Shown here one piece after another: positions 7,423 through 15,805 of a stretch of DNA of 47,293 nt; position 1 is the first letter of the stretch, and each line of letters starts with the position of its first letter. The position numbers were made by a program, and so were the translations under genes. The stretch is from assembly GCF_002929305.1 (NCBI RefSeq), contig NZ_PJIO01000022.1, positions 1-47,293 on the forward strand, read 5' to 3'. Source of the stretch: Arthrobacter sp. GMC3 (GTDB taxonomy: Bacteria; Actinomycetota; Actinomycetes; Actinomycetales; Micrococcaceae). The notes under the pieces are model-generated. The model was given only the letters and a program-made list of their open reading frames with translations, made no database searches and had not been told where the DNA came from.

Positions 7423-9060
7423 TCAGCGTTTCTGCTTGACGATCTTTTCCTGGTCGACGTCCTCGGCAGCAAGTGCACCGAACTCTTCGTGGCCGGCGCC
7501 AACCAAGTGGTCGTCGCCCTCCGCGAAGAAGCCCTTCTTGAAGTCGACAATGTTGGACTTGAGCGCGTCAACCGTCGAGGGCTCGAGCAGGTTGGTTTCA
7601 GCCAACGTGGTCAAGATCGACGTGCGATGACGCAGGTGGTCAAGGAACTCGGTCTCGAAGCGCAATACGTCTTCAACCGGGACGTTGTCCAGGTAGCCGT
7701 TGGTGCCCATCCAGATTGAAACAACCTGGTTTTCGACCGGGAACGGAGCGTACTGACCCTGCTTGAGCAGTTCCATCAAGCGCGCACCACGTGTCAGCTG
7801 CTGCTTGGTAGCAGCATCCAGGTCGGAGGCGAACATGGCGAATGCCTGCATGTCACGGTACTGAGCCAGTTCCAGCTTCAAAGTACCGGCAACCTTCTTC
7901 ATAGCCTTGACCTGTGCTGCACCACCAACGCGGGAGACAGAGACACCCACATCCACGGCGGGACGCTGGTTGGCGTTGAAGAGGTCCGACTGCAAGAAGA
8001 TCTGGCCGTCAGTGATGGAAATGACGTTGGTCGGGATGTAGGCCGAGACGTCGTTTGCCTTGGTTTCGATGATCGGCAGACCAGTCATCGAGCCTGCACC
8101 GAGCGCATCAGAGAGCTTGGCACAACGTTCGAGCAGACGGGAGTGCAAGTAGAACACGTCACCCGGGTATGCCTCGCGGCCCGGCGGGCGACGCAGCAAC
8201 AGTGAAACGGCGCGGTAGGCTTCAGCCTGCTTGGACAGGTCGTCAAACACGATCAAAACGTGCTTGCCGGCGTACATCCAGTGCTGGCCAATGGCCGAAC
8301 CGGCGTACGGTGCCAAGTACTTGAAACCGGCCGGGTCAGATGCCGGGGAGGCCACAATGGTGGTGTACTCCAAGGCACCGTGATCCGCAAAGGTCTGGCG
8401 AACGGCGGCAATGGTTGATGCCTTCTGGCCGATTGCTACGTAAACGCAGCGAACCTGCTTCTTGACATCGTTGGAGGCCCAGTTGGCCTTCTGGTTGATG
8501 ATGGCGTCAACGGCCAGGGCCGTCTTACCCGTCTGGCGGTCACCGATGATCAGCTGGCGCTGGCCACGGCCGATCGGGATCATTGCGTCAATGGCCTTCA
8601 TACCGGTCTGCAGCGGTTCGTGAACCGACTTGCGCTCGGTAACGCCAGGTGCCTGAAGTTCGAGGGCGCGGCGGCCTTCGGACTCAATTTCACCCAGGTC
8701 ATCGATCGGCTGGCCCAGGGGGTCAACGACGCGGCCAAGGAATTTGTCGCCCACCGGCACGGAGAGGATCTCCCCGGTGCGGTGAACTTGCTGGCCTTCG
8801 GCGATGCCGGCGAAGTCGCCAAGGACGACCACACCAATCTCGCGAGTGTCCAAGTTCTGGGCGAGGCCCAGTGTGCCGTCTTCGAAACGAAGCAGCTCGT
8901 TGGCCATGACAGAGGGAAGTCCCTCTACCTTGGCAATGCCGTCACTTGCCGTGGTGACGCGGCCAACCTCGACGCGCTCTGCGTTGCCCGGTTCATAGGA
9001 CGCTGCGAACTCATTCAAGGCATTGCGGACGTCGTCGGCATTGATGGTCAAGTCGGCCAT
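7423..9060 (-). CDS. atpA: ATP synthase F1 alpha subunit
   Basis: 545 aa, MADLTINADDVRNALNEF onward. The non-catalytic nucleotide site has P-loop GDRQTGKT at about residues 173-180. The alpha signature PAVDVGVSVSRVGGAAQ is present. An extended C-terminus (about residues 505-545) ending in acidic and basic residues is usual for actinobacterial alpha subunits. It alternates with beta in the F1 head. Stem-loops flank the gene on both sides. Confidence 0.97.
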   Translation of the reverse strand: MADLTINADDVRNALNEFAASYEPGNAERVEVGRVTTASDGIAKVEGLPSVMANELLRFEDGTLGLAQNLDTREIGVVVLGDFAGIAEGQQVHRTGEILSVPVGDKFLGRVVDPLGQPIDDLGEIESEGRRALELQAPGVTERKSVHEPLQTGMKAIDAMIPIGRGQRQLIIGDRQTGKTALAVDAIINQKANWASNDVKKQVRCVYVAIGQKASTIAAVRQTFADHGALEYTTIVASPASDPAGFKYLAPYAGSAIGQHWMYAGKHVLIVFDDLSKQAEAYRAVSLLLRRPPGREAYPGDVFYLHSRLLERCAKLSDALGAGSMTGLPIIETKANDVSAYIPTNVISITDGQIFLQSDLFNANQRPAVDVGVSVSRVGGAAQVKAMKKVAGTLKLELAQYRDMQAFAMFASDLDAATKQQLTRGARLMELLKQGQYAPFPVENQVVSIWMGTNGYLDNVPVEDVLRFETEFLDHLRHRTSILTTLAETNLLEPSTVDALKSNIVDFKKGFFAEGDDHLVGAGHEEFGALAAEDVDQEKIVKQKR

Positions 9061-9086
9061 CTGCAGTCCCTGCTCTCCTAAGTTGT

Positions 9087-9118
9087 GGTCGCCGTCTAAA
9101 AGAAAAGAGACGGCAACC
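9087..9118 (-). promoter_or_regulatory. Stem-loop in the atpH-atpA intercistronic RNA
   Basis: On the minus strand 11-base arms (GGUUGCCGUCU and AGACGGCGACC) flank a 10-base pyrimidine-rich loop. One pair is a U-G wobble that would be C-A on the other strand, as in the atpA-atpG element. No U-run follows. Confidence 0.6.
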
Positions 9119-9171
9119 GAAATGTTTGATTCAGTCTGTTGTGGACTGGCTGTTGCGGAAACGGATGTTTC

Positions 9172-9987
9172 CTAGACTGCCAACCGGCGGCGAAGCTCGG
9201 CCAAACGGGTGGCTGCGGTTGCGTCAACAACCTCATCCCCCACTTCAACCTTGATTCCGCCGACTAATGTCGGGTCGATATTGACGTTGATCTTCAATTG
9301 GCGACCATAGAGATTGTTCAAGCCGGCCTGCAGGCGGGTGAATTGTTCTGCGCTCAGGTCACGGGTGACACTGACGGAGGCAATCCAGCGCTGCTGGCGT
9401 TTGGCAACCAATTCCACGAAACGTTGCACCAGTGCCGTGGGCTTCAGTCCCCGGGGGGACACTACGGCCTGGCGGATCAACAGCGCAGATACGGCGCTGG
9501 CGTTCGGAACAACCTTCAGTGCCAGGGCACTCTTGGCGGCGTCCGTTGCCTGCGCATCATCAAGTGCACGCTGCAGATCATGACTGGACCCAACAACGCG
9601 GATAAACGTGAAGAGTTCTTCTTCAAGCTTGTCCAGGTTGGCAGAGCCGTCACCCTGACCTTCAGCAACTGCTATCGCCGATGTTGCAGCCAAGACTTCC
9701 AATGCATCGCCAATGTCACGTGCCGAGCTCCAGCGGGAGGCAACCAGTCCGGCGAAAGCAGATTCTGCTTCCGGGCTGACCTTGCCACCGATGAGAGTAG
9801 AGACCAGGGCGGCCTTTTCACCGCTCTCACGAGCCGGATCAGTCAAGGCGCGACGCAGTCCTGCGTTGCTGTCAAGGAGTCCCAGGATTCCAAAGAGATC
9901 CTGGGCCAATGTGATTGACGCCGTGGCAAGCTTGGGTTCCAACGACGCAAGTGCCGCTGCCAATGACGTGCTCGATACACCTGCCAT
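9172..9987 (-). CDS. atpH: ATP synthase delta subunit
   Basis: 271 aa, the usual long form of actinobacteria (about 180 aa in E. coli). The C-terminal half carries the delta/OSCP signature around LQAGLNNLYGRQLKINVNIDPTLVGGIKVEVGDEVVDAT. Delta joins the top of F1 to the b-subunit stalk. Its ATG overlaps the atpF stop by one base (TAATG), implying coupled translation and matched stoichiometry. Confidence 0.95.
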   Translation of the reverse strand: MAGVSSTSLAAALASLEPKLATASITLAQDLFGILGLLDSNAGLRRALTDPARESGEKAALVSTLIGGKVSPEAESAFAGLVASRWSSARDIGDALEVLAATSAIAVAEGQGDGSANLDKLEEELFTFIRVVGSSHDLQRALDDAQATDAAKSALALKVVPNASAVSALLIRQAVVSPRGLKPTALVQRFVELVAKRQQRWIASVSVTRDLSAEQFTRLQAGLNNLYGRQLKINVNIDPTLVGGIKVEVGDEVVDATAATRLAELRRRLAV

Positions 9988-10541
9988 TACTTCGATACAC
10001 CCGCGTTCTGCTGGTTTTCCAGATCGGCCAGGAAACGCTCAACCACGCGGTTGGAACGTGCATCATCCTCGAGGGCTTCGCCCACGATTTTGCCTGCCAG
10101 TGACGTTGCCAGTGTGCCAACCTCGGTGCGGAGGGAGTTCACTGCGGCAACGCGCTCGGATTCAATCTGAACCTGGGCCTGAGCGGTGATGCGGGCAGAT
10201 TCCTCTGCCGCCTTCGCCTTCAGGTCTTCCAGAATTTGGGCACCTTCTTCACGTGCCGTTTCGCGAATGCTGTTGGCCTCGGTACGAGCTTCCATCAGCT
10301 GCGCCTTGTACTGCTCCAAGAGTGCGTTGGCTTCAGCCTGGGCTTCTTCCGCCTTCTCGATCCCTCCCTCGATTGCTTCTACACGGTCCGTGTATGACTT
10401 CTCAAAGGCGGGTGCGATGAACTTCTTCACCACAAAGAGCAGGACAGCGAAAGCCACCGCGGTGACAAGAACTTCCCACCAGTTTGGCAGGAGCGGGTTA
10501 GCACCCTCACTAGCAGCGAGGATTACTTCTGCGGTAATCAT
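9987..10541 (-). CDS. atpF: ATP synthase Fo b subunit
   Basis: 184 aa. A single N-terminal transmembrane segment (about residues 21-42, WWEVLVTAVAFAVLLFVVKK) is followed by a long charged Ala/Glu-rich helix (EAIEGGIEKAEEAQAEANALLEQYKAQL) typical of the peripheral stalk. The first residues (MITAEVILAASEGANPLLPN) are extracytoplasmic. It overlaps atpH by one base. Confidence 0.95.
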   Translation of the reverse strand: MITAEVILAASEGANPLLPNWWEVLVTAVAFAVLLFVVKKFIAPAFEKSYTDRVEAIEGGIEKAEEAQAEANALLEQYKAQLMEARTEANSIRETAREEGAQILEDLKAKAAEESARITAQAQVQIESERVAAVNSLRTEVGTLATSLAGKIVGEALEDDARSNRVVERFLADLENQQNAGVSK

Positions 10542-10566
10542 TTCTCACTAATCCTTAATCTGATAT

Positions 10567-10580
10567 TTGTCCGTGGACAA
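10567..10580 (-). promoter_or_regulatory. Small inverted repeat between atpE and atpF
   Basis: TTGTCC-GT-GGACAA is a perfect inverted repeat with a two-base centre; as RNA it would close on a four-base loop. A second, imperfect one (GGATCC/GGATTC, about 10582-10601) lies next to it. They may form a weak structure in the leader of atpF. Confidence 0.35.
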
Positions 10581-10615
10581 CGGATCCTTATAACAGGATT
10601 CGAAAGTCGTTTGGA

Positions 10616-10831
10616 CTAGACACCAACGACGAAGGCGAAGACCAAGCCAAGGATGGCCAGTGCTTCTGCAAGGGCGAAGCCAAGCAAAGCGATGGGCTGC
10701 AGGATGCGCTGTGCTTCCGGCTGGCGAGCTACACCGTTGATGTAGGCGGCGAAGATCATGCCTACGCCGATAGCCGAACCGATAGCTGCCAGGCCGTAGC
10801 CAATCATGTTGAGCGAGCCGTGGAGTTCCAT
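10616..10831 (-). CDS. atpE: ATP synthase Fo c subunit
   Basis: 71 aa hairpin of two transmembrane helices. The polar loop ARQPEAQ (residues 35-41) contacts gamma/epsilon. The proton-binding carboxylate is Glu56 in GFALAEALAILG, consistent with a proton-driven ring; the residues around it do not form the sodium-binding set. The ribosome-binding site GAAAGGA lies just 5' of the ATG, with a small stem-loop immediately upstream, which may favour the high synthesis rate needed for this subunit. Confidence 0.96.
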   Translation of the reverse strand: MELHGSLNMIGYGLAAIGSAIGVGMIFAAYINGVARQPEAQRILQPIALLGFALAEALAILGLVFAFVVGV

Positions 10832-10849
10832 TTCGTTCCTTTCAAGATA

Positions 10850-10864
10850 CCGGCATTGTGCCGG
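10850..10864 (-). promoter_or_regulatory. Stem-loop 5' of atpE
   Basis: CCGGCA-TTG-TGCCGG pairs perfectly (6 bp, 3-base loop as written) directly upstream of the atpE Shine-Dalgarno sequence. It could mark an RNA processing site or keep the ribosome-binding site free. Confidence 0.45.
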
Positions 10865-10921
10865 CAGGTTGTGAGGTGATTCTTTATTCGAGGAAAACTT
10901 TTTGGTATTGCTGGTGAAAAA

Positions 10922-11734
10922 TTAGTGAGCGTCAGCTTCCAGGCTGCCCTGGATGTAGATCGCTGTCAGCAGGGTGAAAACAAACGCCTGCAAAACCATG
11001 ATCAACAGTTCCAGTCCGTACATGGCGACCGAACCGGCAATCACTGCCACGCCTGTGGCGTTGAGCAAGATGTTGTCCTGTTGGGTGATCAAGTACGCGG
11101 CACCACTGCCTGCCAGGACCACAATCATGTGGCCGGCCAGCATCGTCGCCATCAGACGCAAGGAGTGCGTCAGGGGTCGGACGATGAAGTTGGAGATGAT
11201 TTCCAGCGGCACCAGCAGCGGCAGGATCCAGCCGGGGACACCGGTGGGAACAACTGCCAGCTTGAAGTAGCGGATCCCGTGCTTCTGCACGCCGACGCCG
11301 ATCCACGTGAAGTAGATGATCGCGGCAAGCGCATAAGCGCTGCCTGCGTGGGAGAAGGAAGGGATCTGCAAGAACGGGATCGCTCCGAAGAGGTTGTTCA
11401 GCAACACAAACGTGAACACCGAGAACAGCAGCGGGATCCACGGGCGGAAGTTCTTCTCACCCATGATGTCGCGGCCAACAGTGTTGCGGGCGAAGCTGTA
11501 AACGCCTTCGGCAAAGAACTGGACTCGACCCGGAACCAATTTAGGCTTTCGGATCGCGACCTTAAAGAACCAAGCGATCAATACCACTGACAAGATGACC
11601 AGTAGCATCTGCTTGCCGAACCCAGTGCCATATTCGGCCATCCACGGGAGGATATCTGGGACGTGGGTGTCACTAATTGTGGGTGGGATGAAGCCACCGT
11701 CATTCGAGGCCATCGGAAGCGCAAACGCGGTCAA
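10922..11734 (-). CDS. atpB: ATP synthase Fo a subunit
   Basis: 270 aa from a TTG at 11734. Five to six transmembrane helices; the essential arginine lies in the conserved helix RPLTHSLRLMATMLAGHMIVVLAG (SLRL), and a late helix carries the channel residues of the family. The a subunit forms the proton half-channels against the c-ring. TTG 11734 is chosen because AGAGAGG sits eight bases upstream and the resulting N-terminus (MTAFALP...) matches the short hydrophobic start usual here. Alternatives are a TTG at 11770 without a ribosome-binding site and an ATG at 11713. Confidence 0.93.
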   Translation of the reverse strand: MTAFALPMASNDGGFIPPTISDTHVPDILPWMAEYGTGFGKQMLLVILSVVLIAWFFKVAIRKPKLVPGRVQFFAEGVYSFARNTVGRDIMGEKNFRPWIPLLFSVFTFVLLNNLFGAIPFLQIPSFSHAGSAYALAAIIYFTWIGVGVQKHGIRYFKLAVVPTGVPGWILPLLVPLEIISNFIVRPLTHSLRLMATMLAGHMIVVLAGSGAAYLITQQDNILLNATGVAVIAGSVAMYGLELLIMVLQAFVFTLLTAIYIQGSLEADAH

Positions 11735-11828
11735 CGCGCTGTCCTCTCTGCAGTTTCGGTCAAAGGGCAAGTGTGGTGGCCCATCAAGAGATGGTCAGCA
11801 CCGTGAAAAAGTCTGATGGTGGCTTTCA

Positions 11829-12080
11829 TTACTTCCGGCCCTCATCCTGGCTGCCGTGCCGTTGATGATGCCGGGCTAGAAAATAGCCGCACACCGCCCC
11901 AATCGGAGCAGCAGCAAAAACAATCCAGCCAGTATGCAATAGAAAGTTCAGTCCCCACCCTATCAAACACCAGAGCAGAATTCCGCCAATAATGTAGGTA
12001 TAGTCCAGCTTTCCGGCATTCGAATTGCGCGGCATGACAACGTGGTCAGGCTGCGGGTTCGGTTCATTCTCATCGGCCAT
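11829..12080 (-). CDS. Small two-helix membrane protein, AtpZ-like
   Basis: 83 aa from the ATG at 12080, with an AAAGGA ribosome-binding site. Two transmembrane segments (YTYIIGGILLWCLIGWGLNFLL and WIVFAAAPIGAVCGYFLAR) joined by a short turn, an acidic/Asn-rich N-terminus and a His/Lys-rich C-terminus. Size, topology and place between atpI and atpB resemble the ATPase_gene1/AtpZ family of accessory Fo proteins (proposed assembly or ion-handling partners). The start overlaps the atpI-like gene by 11 bases. Family assignment is by resemblance only. Confidence 0.7.
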   Translation of the reverse strand: MADENEPNPQPDHVVMPRNSNAGKLDYTYIIGGILLWCLIGWGLNFLLHTGWIVFAAAPIGAVCGYFLARHHQRHGSQDEGRK

Positions 12081-12579
12081 TGGGAGTGTCCTTTGAGTCA
12101 TCCGGTGCGGAGGTGGTTCCCGATACATCCTCATTGAACACAAGGAACCGTTGCTTGCTAAAGACAATCACCTCGGTGGCCTGCCACAGCAAAACACTGG
12201 CGACGGCGGCCCCGGCGAACCAAGGCTTGTTCAACCAGGTGGGCGTGCCGAGCGCAAAAAGCACTGCAGCGAAACCCACGACTTTAACAAAATAGGTCAT
12301 CACAAAGACGCCCATGACAGCCGTTGGCATCCTCTTGCTGAAGATGTGGCCCACCAGCAGACTCAGGCCAAAGAAGGCCATCACCAGCAGGGAGCCAAAC
12401 AACACGCTGAGCACTCCATGCGTATCAGTAAAAATGAGTGCCAAAACAACCATGACAACGAGGCCCGGAACACCTACGAGTAAACATTTCGTTAGGATGT
12501 TCCAGCTGGGGCTCGCAGAGGGACCCGAGGCCGTAATTGCGCCTCGTGCAGCACCGTTTTGGGCGCCTTTGTCCTTCAT
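12070..12579 (-). CDS. atpI: AtpI-like membrane protein heading the atp operon
   Basis: 169 aa with four predicted transmembrane helices (about residues 30-50, 58-77, 88-110, 122-142) and hydrophilic ends, matching the length and topology of ATP synthase protein I. AtpI is thought to assist c-ring assembly. It is the first gene of the atp cluster; GGAG lies five bases from the ATG. In the 120 bases upstream only a lone TAGAAT (about 12652-12657) resembles a -10 box, and a small hairpin CCCGC/GCGGG (12607-12620) lies in the presumed leader. No convincing -35 was seen. Confidence 0.75.
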   Translation of the reverse strand: MKDKGAQNGAARGAITASGPSASPSWNILTKCLLVGVPGLVVMVVLALIFTDTHGVLSVLFGSLLVMAFFGLSLLVGHIFSKRMPTAVMGVFVMTYFVKVVGFAAVLFALGTPTWLNKPWFAGAAVASVLLWQATEVIVFSKQRFLVFNEDVSGTTSAPDDSKDTPNGR

Positions 12580-12699
12580 GGGAACTCCATCGGTCAGGTA
12601 GTTTTGCCCGCAATAGCGGGAGATGGCGAACGAAAATTGTCACCGGAACAAATTCTACATGAGATAGAACTGGAATCCGACTTGAGGACAGCTATGGCT

Positions 12700-13749
12700 C
12701 TAGCTGGAAACATTTTTGCCAGCCCTGCTCCGCAGTAGGCGCTGAAACCATGTGGGGGTCCTCAAATAGGCCAGAACCACCAGTACACAGGCGGCAGTGG
12801 CGAGGATCTGTACCGGGCGTTCACCCTGTGCCGCGACTATGCCCAGGATGCTGACCAGGACCGTAGCAAGGCACACTACGCCCGTGGCCTGCAGGTGGCT
12901 GAGTCCCACAATGTTCAGGCGCTGGTAGACGTGCTGGCGGTGTGAGGCATACCACCGCTCTCCGGCGAGGAGCCGGCGCAGGAACGTCACAAAGGTGTCC
13001 ACCAAATAGACCAGCACGGGGGAAAAAATGTATTCCACCGGAACTTTGGCCAGGAACGCCGCCATGGCCGTAACGGCAATTGCGGCACCCAAAAGGTAGC
13101 TGCCCACATCACCGAGGAAGACCTTGTTCTTGCCCAGGTTCCAGGGCAGGAACCCGGCAAATGCGCAGGCGATCGCAACGCCGGCATAGACCAACCACTG
13201 CAGGTCTGTCAGGACCCCGGCAAAAGCATAGAAACCGCCCACCAGGAGGCCGTGGGTGCCGGAAATGCCGTTGATGCCGTCCATGAAGTTGGTGACGTTG
13301 ATGTAGGCGGCAACGGCTATGGCGCCGGCCGGAATCCACCACAACTGCTGGGCGCCCGGGTCAATGATGGCCACGGCCGCCGTGGCCAGCGCTCCCACGC
13401 CCAGCTGGAGTGAAGCCCTGACCTTGATGCCCAGGCCGCGCACGTCCTCGACCCAGCCAATGGCCGCGGCACAGAGCGCCACCAGCAAAATGACAATGAG
13501 AGTGGCCCGCGCCCGCTCGGGGTCAACATTGCCCTGAGGGGCGAAGACTGCCACAAGGAGAGCGGCCACCAGCGCTACTGCCGTCGTAATTCCCATGCCC
13601 CGAATGGTGGGGCTCTGGTGCGAGGACCTGGCGTTGGGAACATCGAACATCCCGGCCTTGAAAAGCAAAGGACGGACTATCAACGGCAGCAACAACGCCA
13701 GTGCCAGCGCAGTTCCAGCTACTAAAATCCCGGCTCCCGTAGTCATCAT
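12700..13749 (-). CDS. WecA/WbpL-type polyprenyl-phosphate sugar-1-phosphate transferase
   Basis: 349 aa, about ten transmembrane helices. Family motifs are NFMDGINGISG (Asp for metal/catalysis), GKNKVFLGDVGSYLLG, and the cytoplasmic loop HRQHVYQRL. These enzymes move a HexNAc-1-phosphate from UDP-sugar to undecaprenyl or decaprenyl phosphate, the first step of a membrane-linked glycan. The start overlaps the stop of the dehydratase gene upstream by four bases (ATGA), so the two are made together. Its place before atpI is that of rfe/wecA in mycobacteria, but the pairing with a WbpM-like enzyme fits WbpL equally well; the sugar is not known. Confidence 0.85.
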   Translation of the reverse strand: MMTTGAGILVAGTALALALLLPLIVRPLLFKAGMFDVPNARSSHQSPTIRGMGITTAVALVAALLVAVFAPQGNVDPERARATLIVILLVALCAAAIGWVEDVRGLGIKVRASLQLGVGALATAAVAIIDPGAQQLWWIPAGAIAVAAYINVTNFMDGINGISGTHGLLVGGFYAFAGVLTDLQWLVYAGVAIACAFAGFLPWNLGKNKVFLGDVGSYLLGAAIAVTAMAAFLAKVPVEYIFSPVLVYLVDTFVTFLRRLLAGERWYASHRQHVYQRLNIVGLSHLQATGVVCLATVLVSILGIVAAQGERPVQILATAACVLVVLAYLRTPTWFQRLLRSRAGKNVSS

Positions 13750-15620
13750 GCCCCCGCCGCCACGTCGCCGTCGGACTCGTCAATGCTGGGTGCATCATCG
13801 CCCGCCTCATCCTGGCAGCGCTGCAGCCACAGCTCCAAGCTGAGCTCGGAGGGGGCCAGCGGGCGGGCGTGGGTGTGCGAAATCTTGATGTGACCGTCTG
13901 GATCTTTGACCTCGTCGTCGCCCGTCAACTGCTCATGCAGCTTCTCCGACGGGCGCAGGCCGGTGATCTCGATCTTGATGTCCTTCCCGGACATGGCAAT
14001 CATGCGCTCGGCCACGTCCATGATGCGAACGGGCTCCCCCATGTCAAGGATCAGCACATCCCCGCCGTGGCCGATGGCCCCGGCCTGGATAACCAGCTGG
14101 CAGGCCTCGGGGATGGTCATGAAGAAGCGTGTGACATCCGGGTGCGTCACGGTGACAGGACCGCCCTTGTTGATCTGCTCGGTGAACAGGGGCAGCATGG
14201 AGCCGCGGCTGCCAATGACATTGCCGAACCGTACCGAAACATAACGTTTGCCCGTTTCGCTGGCCATCCACGAGGTGAGTTTCTCGGCGGCCCGCTTGGA
14301 ATGGCCAAGCGCCGTGGTGGGGCTTGCTGCCTTGTCGGTCGAGACATTGACAAAGGTCTCCACGCCCACGCTGCGTGCGGCGGTGAGCACATTCAAGGTG
14401 CCCAGGACGTTGGTTTTCCACCCCTCCTTGGGGTACATCTGCAGTAGCGGCGCGTGTTTGAGCGCAGCCGCATGGAAAACAACCTCGGGCCGGCGCTTGG
14501 CGAAGATCTCGTTCAGGGACTGCTCATCCCGGATGTCGGCCAGCACAATGTTCTCATCCTGCAACAGCCCGTGCCCCACAATGGACAGCTGGGTGTGCTG
14601 CAGGCCGGATTCATCCCTGTCAAGCATGATCAATTCTGCGGGACCAAAACCGTTTAGCTGCCGGCAAAGCTCCGATCCAATGGAACCGCCGGCGCCGGTG
14701 ACAAGAACGCGCTTGCCCCGGATGTAACCGGCAATCTGTTCCACCTCAATGTCCACAGGGCTACGGCCAATCAGGTCTTGGACATCGATCTCGCGGAAGT
14801 CGGTCAGACCTCCCTTGCTGTCCCGGTTGGTGTTGGTGGTGAGCATCTCCTGCAGGGGCGGCAGCACCAACACCTTTACGCCCAGGCCCGAAACACTGTC
14901 GGAGATTTCCCGGATCCTTTTAGCATCCAGGTGCCCCATGGCCAAGACCACCACGGTGGATTTGGTGCGCTTGATGAGTTCGGCAAGCTCGCTACCCTGC
15001 CCCAGCACGCCCACGGAGCTCAGGCGCAGGTGCTTCTTGGTGGGGTCGTCGTCGACCAGGCCCACGGGAACGTACGGCGACTCCGGGTCCTGGACCATAC
15101 GGGTCACCAGCGAGTTGCCCAGGAAACCGGCACCATAAATCAGGGTCTTTTGGGCTTCCTCACCAAAAGTGGGCTTGCCCTCAACGTAGAGCCGCTTGGC
15201 ATAGCGCACCGCCGCCATCAAAAGTGCGGCAAACGGGAACGCGATGACGCTGATAGAGCGAGCAATGCCAAGCTCGCCAATGGTCAAGAACAAGAAGACA
15301 CTTGTCACGGCTGCGACGATCAACGTCACGGCAACTAGCGCCCGGGCTTCGTGGATGCTGCCAAAGGTGTACCTGCCGCGGTACAAGGAAAGCGACCAGC
15401 CTGCGATGAGCTGGGTGGCAATGGCCACAGCGATGAGTGCCACCATGCCGGGGAAGTTGATGAGATGAACATCGAGCTCATACCGCAATAACGCGGCCAG
15501 CAACAGAGCGAAAGCCCATGCCAGTGAGTCCAAGATTGCCTGGGACCACAGCCACAAACGCGGTTTGCGTTCACCGTCTGTGGAAGTGCCTCTGGGTGCT
15601 GGCTTGCTCGAGATGTTCAA
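13746..15620 (-). CDS. Membrane nucleotide-sugar 4,6-dehydratase/epimerase, CapD/WbpM family
   Basis: 624 aa. About four N-terminal transmembrane helices (to about residue 140), a first Rossmann domain (GAGFLGNSL) and a second SDR domain with GAGGSIGSELCRQ. This domain structure makes UDP-4-keto-6-deoxy sugars from UDP-HexNAc. In the catalytic stretch STDKAASPTTALGHSKR the lysine is kept, while the position usually Met in the WbpM triad reads Leu (ALGHSK). The start is a TTG at 15620 with only a weak GGAAA upstream; no better start lies before the first helix. The C-terminal 50 residues are acidic. Confidence 0.88.
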   Translation of the reverse strand: MNISSKPAPRGTSTDGERKPRLWLWSQAILDSLAWAFALLLAALLRYELDVHLINFPGMVALIAVAIATQLIAGWSLSLYRGRYTFGSIHEARALVAVTLIVAAVTSVFLFLTIGELGIARSISVIAFPFAALLMAAVRYAKRLYVEGKPTFGEEAQKTLIYGAGFLGNSLVTRMVQDPESPYVPVGLVDDDPTKKHLRLSSVGVLGQGSELAELIKRTKSTVVVLAMGHLDAKRIREISDSVSGLGVKVLVLPPLQEMLTTNTNRDSKGGLTDFREIDVQDLIGRSPVDIEVEQIAGYIRGKRVLVTGAGGSIGSELCRQLNGFGPAELIMLDRDESGLQHTQLSIVGHGLLQDENIVLADIRDEQSLNEIFAKRRPEVVFHAAALKHAPLLQMYPKEGWKTNVLGTLNVLTAARSVGVETFVNVSTDKAASPTTALGHSKRAAEKLTSWMASETGKRYVSVRFGNVIGSRGSMLPLFTEQINKGGPVTVTHPDVTRFFMTIPEACQLVIQAGAIGHGGDVLILDMGEPVRIMDVAERMIAMSGKDIKIEITGLRPSEKLHEQLTGDDEVKDPDGHIKISHTHARPLAPSELSLELWLQRCQDEAGDDAPSIDESDGDVAAGA

Positions 15621-15805
15621 CGTGATTCGTATTTCCGTTTTCTGCCCGGTCTTGCGGCGCGCGGTTTGCGGTCATCTGCCTCGACAGCCCACTGCAAGCA
15701 GGCTGTACTAAAGTGGAAGCTATTAATGAATAGTAATCGCTTCAAAGATTACTCACTGAATTAGCCGTGCCGTGCGCGTTCCGCACCGGCCGAGAGGATC
15801 CTCAC

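Noticed and set aside
6969..7571. Open frame of 200 codons on the minus strand across the atpA-atpG junction
   Set aside because: It overlaps the ends of two certain ATP synthase genes and the intergenic stem-loop in another frame, with Arg/Ser-rich low-quality sequence and no family features.
15700..15766. Divergent promoters in the AT-rich gap between the dehydratase and GT genes
   Set aside because: Several TATTAAT/TAGTAAT-like hexamers are present but none has a -35 box at acceptable spacing on either strand, so no specific promoter is called.
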